Assembly (NCBI GenBank): GCA_950059285.1
Contig: CATLTV010000032.1
Location: 1-36,186 of the forward strand
From: an uncultured Pseudomonadota bacterium
GTDB taxonomy: Bacteria; Myxococcota_A; Bradymonadia; Bradymonadales; Bradymonadaceae
Length of the DNA stretch: 36,186 bases
Reading direction: 5' to 3'
Part shown: in pieces, positions 1-8,178 of the stretch
Numbering within the stretch: position 1 is the first letter of the stretch
How the letters are laid out: each line of letters begins with the position of its first letter
Translations under genes and position numbers: made by a program
Notes under the pieces: model-generated
Database searches by the model: none
Seen by the model: the letters and a program-made list of their open reading frames with translations, nothing else
What the model was told of the DNA's origin: nothing

Positions 1-34
1 GGGGCGGCCTGTTGCGAATGCAACAGGCCGCCCC
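1..34. terminator. Perfect intergenic hairpin at left edge
   Basis: A 15-bp perfect stem (1-15 with 20-34) closes a 4-nt loop (GAAT). It is GC-rich and lacks a following T-tract. The window begins exactly at the stem, so the outer part of the left arm may be cut off; other hairpins in this window have 25-33 bp stems. It probably ends a transcript from outside the window. The rest of the spacer up to 258 shows no promoter I would defend. Confidence 0.6.
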
Positions 35-258
35 TCACGCGCGTCTTCTTCTTTGAACACATTGCTTTTTTTGTATCAAATCCAGTACTCTGACTCCTGG
101 ATATGAATGTCTTCAATACAGCGAATAAAGTGAGGATGAAATGCGCCCGTTCTCTTTGAATCTGGTCCTTGTGCCTCATCGTAATATCCGCTGTAAGATG
201 TCTGGTCCTCATGGAGCTTCTTGAATTATTGAGTTATTGAAAGTGAAGGAGATTTGCT

Positions 259-948
259 GTGTATAATGGCAGGTTAATCAGTGTGTGTATGTGTGGTGCT
301 CTTGCCCTTGTGGCATGTTCCCCAGACCAGGAGTCTGACTCCGAGGGTGGTGTCATGACCCAGGCGCAAAGCCTCGCCGAATCCGCCCCCTTGACGGGAG
401 CAACTGGCGCAGGTGATGTGGGTAACATATTGAAAAAGAAGGGGACTCCGTTGCCCGTGTTGGAGGTTATGAAGCCTGATATGGAAGCGGTCAAGGCTCA
501 CAAGAGCATCAAGGTTCCAGAGGGGCTGCCTGCATCACAGGTGGAAAAACTCCAGGGATCTCCCATGCCTGTGATGTTGCCATCAATCCTCTCTGCGTCA
601 CAGTTGAGTGTGGCGCAAGCCACCACAGGAAAGCACTGGTATGCAGTGTCGATGAAGGACGAAGGTTTGACGGTCTATGTCCAGGGCACACGTACTCAGG
701 TTGAGCACGCCCAGCTTGAGCTTTCAAAGGAGGGGGATGAGCTGACAAAGCAACCCTTCATTCTCTCAAGAACACATGCCATAGTTACGCTCTCGTTTGA
801 GCGTTTTGGCCTCAGTTATCACATGGACATCGAGTGCGCGCGACCGCTTGAGGATAGCCGCTGTACCGAGGATGACTATGCGCGCTCGCTGTATGATTCA
901 TTTGCTGTGGTGTCCAATGACACGGGCATCATGGGAGGTGTTCAATGA
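259..948 (+). CDS. Lipoprotein of unknown function
   Basis: This encodes a 229-residue exported lipoprotein. The GTG start is supported by an AAGGAG sequence about 7 nt upstream. Residues 1-20 form a short hydrophobic signal ending in a lipobox (LVAC, Cys20), so the protein should be lipid-anchored in the cell envelope. The mature part begins with a low-complexity stretch rich in Asp, Ser, Gly and Ala, followed by a soluble region whose C-terminal part (from about residue 125) looks beta-rich. I recognise no catalytic motif. Its stop overlaps the start of the M23 peptidase gene by 4 nt (ATGA), which indicates translational coupling and suggests the two act together at the envelope. An ATG at codon 11 would shorten the signal too much and is less likely. 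Confidence 0.75.
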   Translation: MYNGRLISVCMCGALALVACSPDQESDSEGGVMTQAQSLAESAPLTGATGAGDVGNILKKKGTPLPVLEVMKPDMEAVKAHKSIKVPEGLPASQVEKLQGSPMPVMLPSILSASQLSVAQATTGKHWYAVSMKDEGLTVYVQGTRTQVEHAQLELSKEGDELTKQPFILSRTHAIVTLSFERFGLSYHMDIECARPLEDSRCTEDDYARSLYDSFAVVSNDTGIMGGVQ

Positions 949-2393
949 AAAAGATTTATCTCGCAAGCATGCTCTTTGCTCTGGCCATCCCCTCGATCGC
1001 CTCCGCGCAATCCTTTCAGTACAATCCTCCAGGACAGCTCAAGGCAGGTTCTGGTACAGGTCGTGTGGATGACACCGTATTTGTTCCTGGTATGCGCTAT
1101 CCGATTGAGAATGCACCATCATTTCCGAACTCACAGGTGTGGGGCAAGGGTGGTCTAAATGGTGGTGGCGGCGGTCAGTGTGATTCTGAAAACTACAGCT
1201 ACCCGTGGTGGGATAACTTCTGTGAGACGCGCTCATGGACTGTGCCCATGTGTCCAGGTGGAACAGGTCACCAGGGCCAGGATATTCGTCCTGCGACCTG
1301 CGAGAAGAACCTGCACTGGGCAGTGGCCGCAGAGGATGGTGAGATCACAAACATTGGTACATACACCGTGACGCTCGTGGGAGAGAGCGGCACAAAACAC
1401 CGTTATTTGCACATGGAGCCAAGCTCTTTACAGGTGAGCGTGGGGAGTTCTGTGAGTCGAGGCGATCGCCTCGGGCGAGTCTCCAACTCGTTTGGTGACA
1501 CGGCGACTACAATTCACCTCCATTATGACATCTTTCAAACGGTCGCGGGTGTGGGGCAGTCGTATGTGCCTCCCTATATGTCGCTGGTGCGCTCTTATGA
1601 AGAGTTGATCGGTATGCCTGCCGAGCCTTGCGGTATTATTGCTGAAGAGGGTGGCATCATTGATGATGACTCCAAGTGTTTCAGGTTAGCAGGCAAGACA
1701 CAGTTCTGGCGTACGCTTGATGGTGAGGGTCATGGAGGTCGTCTGTACTGGACGTACGCCTTTACCAATGCAAACCCAAGCGCCTGGGCGCAGTGGGACT
1801 TTGAGTTTGCGCAGGGAGGAAAGTACAGGCTTGATGTGTACCTGACCCCATCTGAAGCAACCTCCACGAAGACGCGTTATGTGGTGCGCCACAGTGGTTC
1901 AATGCAGGAACTTATTGTGGATCTTTCCGAGGACAACAATGGTTGGCGAAGTCTTGGAGAGTTTGAGTTTGCGCAGGGCGGCACGCAGTCGCTCTCGGTG
2001 TACGACAATACAGGTGAGGATGGTGATCTTCAGCTCAAGATCCCTGCCGATGCGGTGCGATTGACACGTACTGATCTTGTCATTGAACCCGACATGGGCA
2101 CCACAGAACCGATGGATATGGGGAGTGATCCTGTAGACCTGGGATCAGATAGTCAGGATATGGGCGGTGGTTCATCTCCAGTTGATATGGGGTCCACAGG
2201 TGGAGGCTCCTCACAGCCTGATATGAACACAGGAGGCAGCTCGCAAGGTGGCACGCCTTCAACAGGTTCGACCACCACGACAACCTGTGGAGGTTGTGCG
2301 ACAGGGCGCAAGAATCAGGAGCCTTCTGTTCCTGTTGAACTGCTTGTGCTCGGCGCAGGTGCGTTTCTGATGCGTAGAAGAAAGCGTTCTTGA
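945..2393 (+). CDS. Secreted M23 (LytM-type) peptidase with MYXO-CTERM-like tail
   Basis: This is a 482-residue exported protein. It has a Sec signal peptide (cleavage likely after Ala21) and then a LytM/M23 zinc peptidase domain at about residues 105-200. Candidate metal and catalytic residues are His109 and Asp113 (HxxxD), His156 (YLHM) and His191/His193 (HLH). M23 enzymes cut peptide cross-bridges in peptidoglycan. Residues about 245-380 form a beta-rich region that resembles golvesin/xanthan-lyase-type binding domains and ends in an 'ADAVRL' motif. A linker with repeated Asp-Met-Gly units (about 385-430) follows, then a Cys-Gly-Gly-Cys segment, a hydrophobic helix and an Arg-rich end. The last part matches the layout of MYXO-CTERM sorting tails, so surface anchoring after processing is likely. 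It is coupled to the upstream lipoprotein gene. Confidence 0.82.
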   Translation: MKKIYLASMLFALAIPSIASAQSFQYNPPGQLKAGSGTGRVDDTVFVPGMRYPIENAPSFPNSQVWGKGGLNGGGGGQCDSENYSYPWWDNFCETRSWTVPMCPGGTGHQGQDIRPATCEKNLHWAVAAEDGEITNIGTYTVTLVGESGTKHRYLHMEPSSLQVSVGSSVSRGDRLGRVSNSFGDTATTIHLHYDIFQTVAGVGQSYVPPYMSLVRSYEELIGMPAEPCGIIAEEGGIIDDDSKCFRLAGKTQFWRTLDGEGHGGRLYWTYAFTNANPSAWAQWDFEFAQGGKYRLDVYLTPSEATSTKTRYVVRHSGSMQELIVDLSEDNNGWRSLGEFEFAQGGTQSLSVYDNTGEDGDLQLKIPADAVRLTRTDLVIEPDMGTTEPMDMGSDPVDLGSDSQDMGGGSSPVDMGSTGGGSSQPDMNTGGSSQGGTPSTGSTTTTTCGGCATGRKNQEPSVPVELLVLGAGAFLMRRRKRS

Positions 2394-2409
2394 TGGTTTG
2401 ATGGTAGAC

Positions 2410-2469
2410 AAGAAAAGCAAAGAGGGGGCGGCTGTGATTTATCACAGCCGCCCCCTCTTTGCTTTTCTT
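2410..2469. terminator. 28-bp perfect hairpin between convergent genes
   Basis: Positions 2410-2437 pair without mismatch with 2442-2469, leaving a 4-nt loop (TTTA). The arms start A-rich and end T-rich, so the same element can serve the + strand M23 gene (ends 2393) and the - strand BRCT gene (ends 2495) as a bidirectional terminator. The stem is far longer than in a usual intrinsic terminator. Confidence 0.85.
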
Positions 2470-2494
2470 CGGCCAGTTCTTTCTTTATTACGCT

Positions 2495-3928
2495 CTATAC
2501 CAGCTCAATCTGCGGAGCATATTCATTCAGATGTTCCAGAACCGTGGGTTCAAGGCCGTAAATTCCAAGCTTGAGAGTGTTTATGTGTCTCAGGATTTTG
2601 TCTTGCGTTAACCGTTTGAATATAAAGCTTAATGCCTCTTGTTTTTGTGCATTGTAATGCTGAGGTTTTGTGGTTGGTACAATGAGTTGAATGTCACTGA
2701 TGTCCAGTGTGGTGATGGTCTTGGGTAGCTTGACGCCAACGAACCTGTTCCACAGGTTTTCACTGGAACTTTTCTTGTAGTGTAAGACAAGGTTACTGAG
2801 CTTGAGCGTGGAGAATTGTGCGAAGCTTTCAGGGTAATTGTGGAGATGAGTAGTCAGGGCCTTGGGGTTGAGTCCCCGTGTGTAGTGTAGGGTGTGTAAC
2901 GCGTTGAACACATCAGGGTGTGTGGCAAGCCATTCATGTACCGAGGCTTCTCCTGAGCCCTTCTGGCTGTGTAGTTTGATGATTTGAACGCCCTGGAACA
3001 GAGGAGCTGCGAGTATGCGTTGTTCCTTATTGGGGATGGGAGTGACATAACTATCGAGGGTGGAAAGGTTAAGTACTTTGATTTTGGTGTCCTCGCCACA
3101 TGCTTCAAGGGCTTCAATCGTCTTGAGTTGTATACGTCGTAAGGTGAGGTTGTTGAGCGTGGGGTGTGCGGCGATTCTCTTGATAAGAGCTGGTGTGGGC
3201 TCCTTGTGACGGGATAGCACAAGTGTCGTGAGGTGAGAGAGATCAGGATGTGTGATGAGCTTGTTAATTGCAGCCGATGAGAGCTTTGATTCTCCGAAAT
3301 CGAGGGCTCGTATGAGGTTGTATTTTGATAATCTGACACCTTGGCTAAGCTCACCAATCCACTCGTGTGGTGCGAGGCGGAACTCGGGCATCATGTCATG
3401 ATGAACCTGTGACATTCTTGCATGAGAATACCAGTCGGCGCGCTGTGCTTGTGTGTAGTCTTGTTTAAACGAGCCCTGGAGAAGTTGTTCATCCCACTGG
3501 TTCATGAACGTCTGAATATAGTCGCAAAGCGGTTCAATCTGAGAGGGGTCACAGCGATCAACATATGTGATGATCTCATTCCATCGTGCCTGTGATGGTG
3601 GTGCTTGAAGGATGCTGCGAACCTCGCCAAAGACCTTTGAGAGAGCGGCGTCATGTGTTTGGCTACGCTCTGTCGCTGTGGAGACAGCGATCTTATTGCC
3701 TTTCAGGAGCTCAAGTAGCTTTTGTTCGGTGATGATGGGGATTCCCATACTCTTGGCCTGGTTGTATTTACTGCCAGGTCTCTCTCCCACAACGAGCAGA
3801 TCTGTTTTGCTGCTTACGCTCTTGCTTACCTTGCCTCCTGCGTTGGTAATCATATTCGTAATATCAACACGAGTAGAGGAGAGCTTGCCTGTAAGGACGA
3901 TGTTTTGCTCTTTGATTTCAATGTTCAT
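2495..3928 (-). CDS. BRCT-domain protein with leucine-rich C-terminal region (copy 1)
   Basis: The 477-residue protein begins with a BRCT domain (about 1-75) closest in style to the one at the end of NAD-dependent DNA ligase: the 'VLTGK', 'AGGKVSKSVSSKTD' and 'GSKYNQA' segments are typical. A helical module follows (about 90-150, with 'FGEVRSILQAPPS'). From about residue 190 there are irregular leucine-rich repeats. No signal peptide or membrane helix is present, so it should be cytosolic. BRCT domains bind phosphopeptides, partner proteins or DNA ends; the leucine-rich part is probably a second binding surface. The function is unknown. It lies 16 nt downstream of a paralogue of the same layout and is probably co-transcribed with it. 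No strong ribosome-binding site precedes the ATG. Confidence 0.75.
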   Translation of the reverse strand: MNIEIKEQNIVLTGKLSSTRVDITNMITNAGGKVSKSVSSKTDLLVVGERPGSKYNQAKSMGIPIITEQKLLELLKGNKIAVSTATERSQTHDAALSKVFGEVRSILQAPPSQARWNEIITYVDRCDPSQIEPLCDYIQTFMNQWDEQLLQGSFKQDYTQAQRADWYSHARMSQVHHDMMPEFRLAPHEWIGELSQGVRLSKYNLIRALDFGESKLSSAAINKLITHPDLSHLTTLVLSRHKEPTPALIKRIAAHPTLNNLTLRRIQLKTIEALEACGEDTKIKVLNLSTLDSYVTPIPNKEQRILAAPLFQGVQIIKLHSQKGSGEASVHEWLATHPDVFNALHTLHYTRGLNPKALTTHLHNYPESFAQFSTLKLSNLVLHYKKSSSENLWNRFVGVKLPKTITTLDISDIQLIVPTTKPQHYNAQKQEALSFIFKRLTQDKILRHINTLKLGIYGLEPTVLEHLNEYAPQIELV

Positions 3929-3944
3929 GGTATTCTCAAGTGGT

Positions 3945-5396
3945 TTAAACGCGTGTCACATCAGGTGCATTGAGAAGAAACTTTTCGATCACCTCGGGGA
4001 CCATGCCATGCACACCAAGTTTAACGGTCTTGATATGTTGCATGATGCGTCCGCGTGTGAGGGTGCCAAAGAAGTCGCGCGTCATGTGTTTGAGTTGTGT
4101 GTTGTAGATGTCTGTATCAAGCGTTCCATACTGGTTATAAGCGCGTACATTGAGTCTAAGTCCGCTCAAATCAAGTGTGTGGATGGACTCGGGGAGGCGA
4201 AGGTTTGAGAAGACCCTCCACTGATTACGGTCCTCTTTTTTGCCGTATTGAAAGCAGAGGAACCCTGTGTTGATGGTGTTTACACGTGTGAGCGTGTCGT
4301 TCTTGAAGCTCTCAGCAAACATATCCACAGATCGGTACGTGGTGGAGCCAAAGACCAGCGTGTCGAGGTTTGGAAACAGGGCAGGGTGTTTGTCCAGGTA
4401 GCACAGTGTCAGCCAGTCGTAATTACTTGCAGCGGGGAGCTTGAGCGTGGTGATCGTTTGAAACATGGGTGAGTGGAGCAATGGATAGATGGAGGGATAG
4501 TTTCCTCTGAAATCACAGATGTTTAGCGTGCGCATTTGTCGAGGTTCGCCAAGCTTCTCAAAGGACTCCGCGTCTTGTGGTCGAAGCTGGCCGATGACGA
4601 TCTCCTTGAGGGCCGCCGTGTTGTCGTGGGTGCACAAGGTCTTGATCAGCGTCTTGCTAAGGTTCTTCTTTTCACTCAGGAGAAGCGTCGAGACATCGGT
4701 GAGGTTGGGATGTTGAAGGATTGCGTCGATGGATTTTGCGGAGAGTTTGGAGTCACGAAGGTCGAGCAATCGGATGAGCTGAAACTTGGGTGAGGGGGTG
4801 CCACTTGATAGCTCTCCGATCCAGCTCTCTGGGGTTTCTCTGAACTCGGGCTCAATGTTGTGGTGTGAGGCGAGGTGTAGAGGATCTTGATAAAGCGTGC
4901 GGAGGTCGGTGGGGCGAAGTTCGTGGTTGAACTGGTCTTGAGCGATCAGAGCATCCCAGTGCGACATGTAGGCGTTGATGTAGTTGCACATGGTTTCAAG
5001 ATCCTCCTCTTTGCAGTGTTGTACAAAGGAGAGAATTTTTTGCCAGTTTGTGTGTGATGGTGGGCGTTGCAAGAGGCTACGAATGTCACCAAAGATCTCT
5101 TGTAGGGAGTTTTTGAGTTCCTCTTCTTCTGCTGGATCTTTACCCATGGTGATAGGTTTTCCAGAGAGCAGGATGTTGAGCTGCTCTGAATCGATGATGG
5201 GGATGTTAAGCTGTATGGCCTTGTTATATTTGCTGCCTGCTTTTTCACCTGCCACGAGGACATCGATCTTGGTGGTGACAGACTTTGCAACGCGACCGCC
5301 CAGCGAGGTGACTTTGCGCTCCAGAGAAGCGCGATCGAGGTCAAACTTACCTGTGAACACGAACGTGGTGTCTTTGATGGAGAGCTGACTTTTCAT
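3945..5396 (-). CDS. BRCT-domain protein with leucine-rich C-terminal region (copy 2)
   Basis: This 483-residue paralogue of the following gene has the same order of parts: a BRCT domain (about 1-78, 'FVFTGKFDLDRAS', 'GSKYNKA'), a helical module ('FGDIRSLLQRPPS') and leucine-rich repeats. I chose the ATG at 5396 because it aligns with the paralogue's start. Reading further upstream to 5549 would run into the hairpin at 5501-5562 and adds a segment with no counterpart in the paralogue. The pair looks like a tandem duplication that has since diverged clearly in sequence. A role in DNA repair is suggested only by the BRCT fold; nothing else in the neighbourhood supports it. Confidence 0.75.
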   Translation of the reverse strand: MKSQLSIKDTTFVFTGKFDLDRASLERKVTSLGGRVAKSVTTKIDVLVAGEKAGSKYNKAIQLNIPIIDSEQLNILLSGKPITMGKDPAEEEELKNSLQEIFGDIRSLLQRPPSHTNWQKILSFVQHCKEEDLETMCNYINAYMSHWDALIAQDQFNHELRPTDLRTLYQDPLHLASHHNIEPEFRETPESWIGELSSGTPSPKFQLIRLLDLRDSKLSAKSIDAILQHPNLTDVSTLLLSEKKNLSKTLIKTLCTHDNTAALKEIVIGQLRPQDAESFEKLGEPRQMRTLNICDFRGNYPSIYPLLHSPMFQTITTLKLPAASNYDWLTLCYLDKHPALFPNLDTLVFGSTTYRSVDMFAESFKNDTLTRVNTINTGFLCFQYGKKEDRNQWRVFSNLRLPESIHTLDLSGLRLNVRAYNQYGTLDTDIYNTQLKHMTRDFFGTLTRGRIMQHIKTVKLGVHGMVPEVIEKFLLNAPDVTRV

Positions 5397-5500
5397 GGTT
5401 TTGCCTGACATGCATGAGTATAATAAAGCTATATTTTGAGTATGATTCTCGCACGATGTCATGTGTTTGAACAGGATGAGGGTAGTGTTTATACGATCGA

Positions 5501-5562
5501 AAAAGAGCCCGAGATGGGGCGGCTGTTGCGGAAGCAACAGCCGCCCCATCTCGGGCTCTTTT
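5501..5562. terminator. 29-bp perfect hairpin downstream of mdh
   Basis: Positions 5501-5529 pair perfectly with 5534-5562 around a GGAA loop, which fits the GNRA class. The stem base is AAAA/TTTT. It lies 40 nt past the mdh stop on the - strand and upstream of the BRCT gene pair, so it should end the mdh transcript. Its inner core closely resembles that of the hairpin at 1-34. Confidence 0.85.
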
Positions 5563-5602
5563 GAGGTTACCCTCGAATGTCACACAGTTTTGAAACTAGT
5601 TC

Positions 5603-6589
5603 TTACTTGAGGAGGTCAGCGATTGCTTCGCGCTCGCCTTTAAGCTCTTCAAGTGTGGTGGTCATTTTCTCACGAGCGAAGTCGTTGATGTCGAGGTCTT
5701 CCACGATCTCGTAGTTGCCTTCGCCGTCGCAGCGGACAGGGAAGGAGTACATCAGGCCTTCGTCGATGCCGTAAGCGCCTGTGGAAGGCACGGACATGCT
5801 GGTCCACTGACCTTCAGGTGTTTTGGTGTACCAGTCACGCATGTGCTCAAGAGCAGCGTTTGCTGCGCTAGCTGCGCTGGATGCGCCGCGAGCGTCGATG
5901 ATCGCCTTACCGCGCTGCTGCACGGTGTCGATGAAGTCGCCTTTGAGCCATTCCATGTCGGTGATGACATCGGTAACAGCCTTGTCGCCGATCTTGGCGT
6001 TGAAGAAGTCGGGGTACATGGTCTTGGAGTGGTTACCGAAGATACCCACGTTGGTGACTTCAGAGACAGCCACGCCAGCTTTCATGGCGAGCTGGTGACG
6101 TGCGCGGTTCTGGTCAAGACGTGTAAGGGCGCTGAAGCGCTCTTTGGGGACGTCAGGTGCGTTGGCCATGGTGATCAACGCGTTGGTGTTGCAGGGGTTG
6201 GCGACGACCACGACGCGGATGTCGTCAGCGGCTTTCTCGTTGATTGCTTTACCCATGCTTGTGAAGATAGGGCCGTTTGCCTTGATGAGGTCAGCGCGCA
6301 CCATGCCTGGTCCACGAGGACGACCGCCCACAAGGATTGCGGAGTTCACACCATCAAAACCTGTGTTGACGTCATCGGTGACGACGACATCTTGCAAGAG
6401 TTCAAAAGCGCAGTCGTTCAGCTCCATCACGACACCTTCCACGGCTTTGATCGCCTGTGGGATTTCGATGAGGTGGAGGATCACAGGCTGGTCTTTGCCA
6501 AACATTTCACCTGAGGCAATGCGGAATAACAGAGCATAGCCAATGGAACCAGCAGCACCAGTAACAGCAACACGAATTGGAGTGGTCAT
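5603..6589 (-). CDS. mdh: Malate dehydrogenase
   Basis: This encodes NAD(P)-dependent malate dehydrogenase (328 residues), which interconverts malate and oxaloacetate in the citric acid cycle. The N-terminal Rossmann motif is TGAAGSIG (10-17). The substrate-binding and catalytic segments 'GGRPRGPGM', 'LTRLDQNRA' and '[12 protein letters not shown]' (catalytic His) are intact. The GSIGYALL-type N-terminus and the length put it with the group related to eukaryotic cytosolic enzymes rather than the LDH-like MDHs. An AAGGAGA lies 7 nt before the ATG. The gene is alone between hairpin terminators, so it is probably monocistronic. Confidence 0.96.
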   Translation of the reverse strand: MTTPIRVAVTGAAGSIGYALLFRIASGEMFGKDQPVILHLIEIPQAIKAVEGVVMELNDCAFELLQDVVVTDDVNTGFDGVNSAILVGGRPRGPGMVRADLIKANGPIFTSMGKAINEKAADDIRVVVVANPCNTNALITMANAPDVPKERFSALTRLDQNRARHQLAMKAGVAVSEVTNVGIFGNHSKTMYPDFFNAKIGDKAVTDVITDMEWLKGDFIDTVQQRGKAIIDARGASSAASAANAALEHMRDWYTKTPEGQWTSMSVPSTGAYGIDEGLMYSFPVRCDGEGNYEIVEDLDINDFAREKMTTTLEELKGEREAIADLLK

Positions 6590-6759
6590 GTGTCGATCTC
6601 CTTGAAGAAAAAAGAACTAATTAAAAAGTGGTATAACGCAGCGTAAACTCACCCTGATACTGGATATCAATGCAGTCAGTCTCGCCAACATGTGACGGAA
6701 AATTGGCTTCCAATACACGTCTTGGACCATAGCGATTTTTCATCAGGTTGACCAGAGCA

Positions 6760-6819
6760 CAATGAAACAAAAGGGAGGATCGGGTGACATGTCACCCGAT
6801 CTTCCCTTTTGTTTCATTG
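6760..6819. terminator. Long hairpin downstream of the PPIase gene
   Basis: Positions 6760-6788 pair with 6791-6819 except for one G-T pair at 6777. The closing CATG forms the loop, which leaves about 28 stem pairs. It starts 13 nt past the stop of the - strand PPIase gene. The odd pair is a G-U wobble in RNA from the + strand but an A-C mismatch in RNA from the - strand, which is the strand that should need it. Confidence 0.8.
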
Positions 6820-6831
6820 CAAGATATTGAT

Positions 6832-7956
6832 TTATTTTATGTTTTCAAGCTTCAGTTCAATGCTTGCGCTCTCCTGTAACTTGGCTACATATTGCTCCAG
6901 GGATTGCTGGAATTTCAGCCCTGTGAGCTGGGTCGTGAGGCGCTCCTTGATATCTTCAAATGGAATCGGGCCTTCCTGTTTGTAGTCCACGCGCTTGACG
7001 ATGTGCCAGCCAAACTGTGAGCGGAACGGCTCGGAGACCTCGCCATTTTCAAGTTCAAAGGCGACCTTCTCAAATTCAGGCACCATGGCGTTACGTGGGA
7101 AGAAGCCAAGATCCCCACCCTGAGGTGCGCTGCCATCCTCGGAGTATTCCTTGGCGAGCGCTGCAAAGTCGGCGCCGTCAGCAGTGGTCTTCTTGTGGAC
7201 CTTGGTGATTTCCTTTTTGGCCTTCATCCACGCATCATCGTTGTCGGTCTCCGTGACCTTGATCAGAATATGTCGTGCGTGTACCTGCTCGGGTTGATAG
7301 AACTCCGAGGTGTTCTCATCGTAATAGCTGCGAGCATCGGCTTCAGTGGCATCTTCATACTGATACTCCTTGCGCACCAGCGCCTCAAGCACAAGAGACT
7401 GCTTGATGGACTTCATCAGCTCTTCCTTTGAGATGCCCATCTGCTTTTGCATGTCTTCAATGGTGGTGATTCTTCCCTGACTTGCCATGGAGAGCTCCAT
7501 CTCCATTTGTTGGATACGTGCATCAAGCTGTGGTTGCGTGATCTCAATAGGGTTCTTCTTGATCTCCTGCTCCAACAAACGCTGCACGATCATGCTTTGT
7601 ACAAGTTGCTTCTTGAGTTGTTCGCGTTGCTCGCCCTGAATCTGAGACAGGATGTGGGGTGGAAGCTGGCCATTGTTCACAAGCTTCTGCACCTCTGTAT
7701 CAAATTGTGTGGCAGTGATCGGCTCACTGTTTACGATCGCCACATCGCCCGAGGCCGAGAGGGAGTCAGGCGCGCTGGTCTCGGTATCTGTGTCTGTAGT
7801 CTCGGCGGTGGTCGTGTCTTCAGAGGTGGTGGTGGTAGATCTGTATGCGGGCTGCTCTGTAGGGGCGTCGTCTGGAATATCTGGTGTGGAGTTACACGCA
7901 GCCAGGAGTGCGATAAGCAGTGTGAGAAGAAGTGGTGTGGTTGTATGTTTCATCAT
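6832..7956 (-). CDS. Parvulin-type peptidyl-prolyl isomerase lipoprotein (SurA/PrsA-like)
   Basis: The 374-residue protein has a lipoprotein signal with lipobox LAAC (Cys21), so it should be anchored in the membrane facing the periplasm. After a Thr/Ser/Asp-rich linker (about 30-68) comes a SurA-N-like helical chaperone region (about 70-200) and then one parvulin rotamase domain (about 222-330), with the segments 'HARHILIKV', 'FAALAKEYSED', 'GGDLGFF' and 'FGWHIVKR'. Such proteins help exported and outer-membrane proteins fold by isomerising prolyl bonds. Two adjacent ATGs (7956, 7953) are equally possible starts and neither has a clear Shine-Dalgarno sequence. A stem-loop at 8013-8045 lies upstream. 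Confidence 0.9.
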   Translation of the reverse strand: MMKHTTTPLLLTLLIALLAACNSTPDIPDDAPTEQPAYRSTTTTSEDTTTAETTDTDTETSAPDSLSASGDVAIVNSEPITATQFDTEVQKLVNNGQLPPHILSQIQGEQREQLKKQLVQSMIVQRLLEQEIKKNPIEITQPQLDARIQQMEMELSMASQGRITTIEDMQKQMGISKEELMKSIKQSLVLEALVRKEYQYEDATEADARSYYDENTSEFYQPEQVHARHILIKVTETDNDDAWMKAKKEITKVHKKTTADGADFAALAKEYSEDGSAPQGGDLGFFPRNAMVPEFEKVAFELENGEVSEPFRSQFGWHIVKRVDYKQEGPIPFEDIKERLTTQLTGLKFQQSLEQYVAKLQESASIELKLENIK

Positions 7957-8012
7957 AAATATAGTGTGCTCAGTATAGTTAATGTCATGTGAGTGCCATG
8001 GGTATGGACGAA

Positions 8013-8045
8013 TAAACTCACTGTCGTTGTAACGCAGCGAGTTTA
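8013..8045. promoter_or_regulatory. Inverted repeat upstream of the PPIase gene
   Basis: TAAACTC (8013-8019) pairs with GAGTTTA (8039-8045), with an inner CGTT/AACG helix. The words TAACGCAGCG and TAAACTCAC also occur upstream of mdh (6634-6652), in the opposite order. It may be an operator or a 5' leader hairpin; the role is unknown. Confidence 0.35.
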
Positions 8046-8088
8046 AGACTTATTCTCATGGGATAGTCAAGGCACGATTGTGCAACCA

Positions 8089-8156
8089 GCAAGAAGAGGA
8101 GGCGCGGGTGCGACTATTTGCTAGCAAATAGTCGCACCCGCGCCTCCTCTTCTTGC
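8089..8156. terminator. 33-bp perfect hairpin downstream of the VWA gene
   Basis: Positions 8089-8121 are the exact reverse complement of 8124-8156, with TA at the centre, so about 32 pairs can form around a CTAG loop. It begins 22 nt past the stop of the - strand VWA gene. No T-tract follows on either strand, so if it stops transcription it does not do so by the textbook intrinsic mechanism. Confidence 0.75.
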
Positions 8157-8178
8157 GTCACCCCCATGTGAATTGAAC

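Noticed and set aside
5397-5549. 51-codon N-terminal extension of the second BRCT gene
   Set aside because: It runs into the 5501-5562 hairpin, lacks similarity to the paralogue and has no ribosome-binding site.
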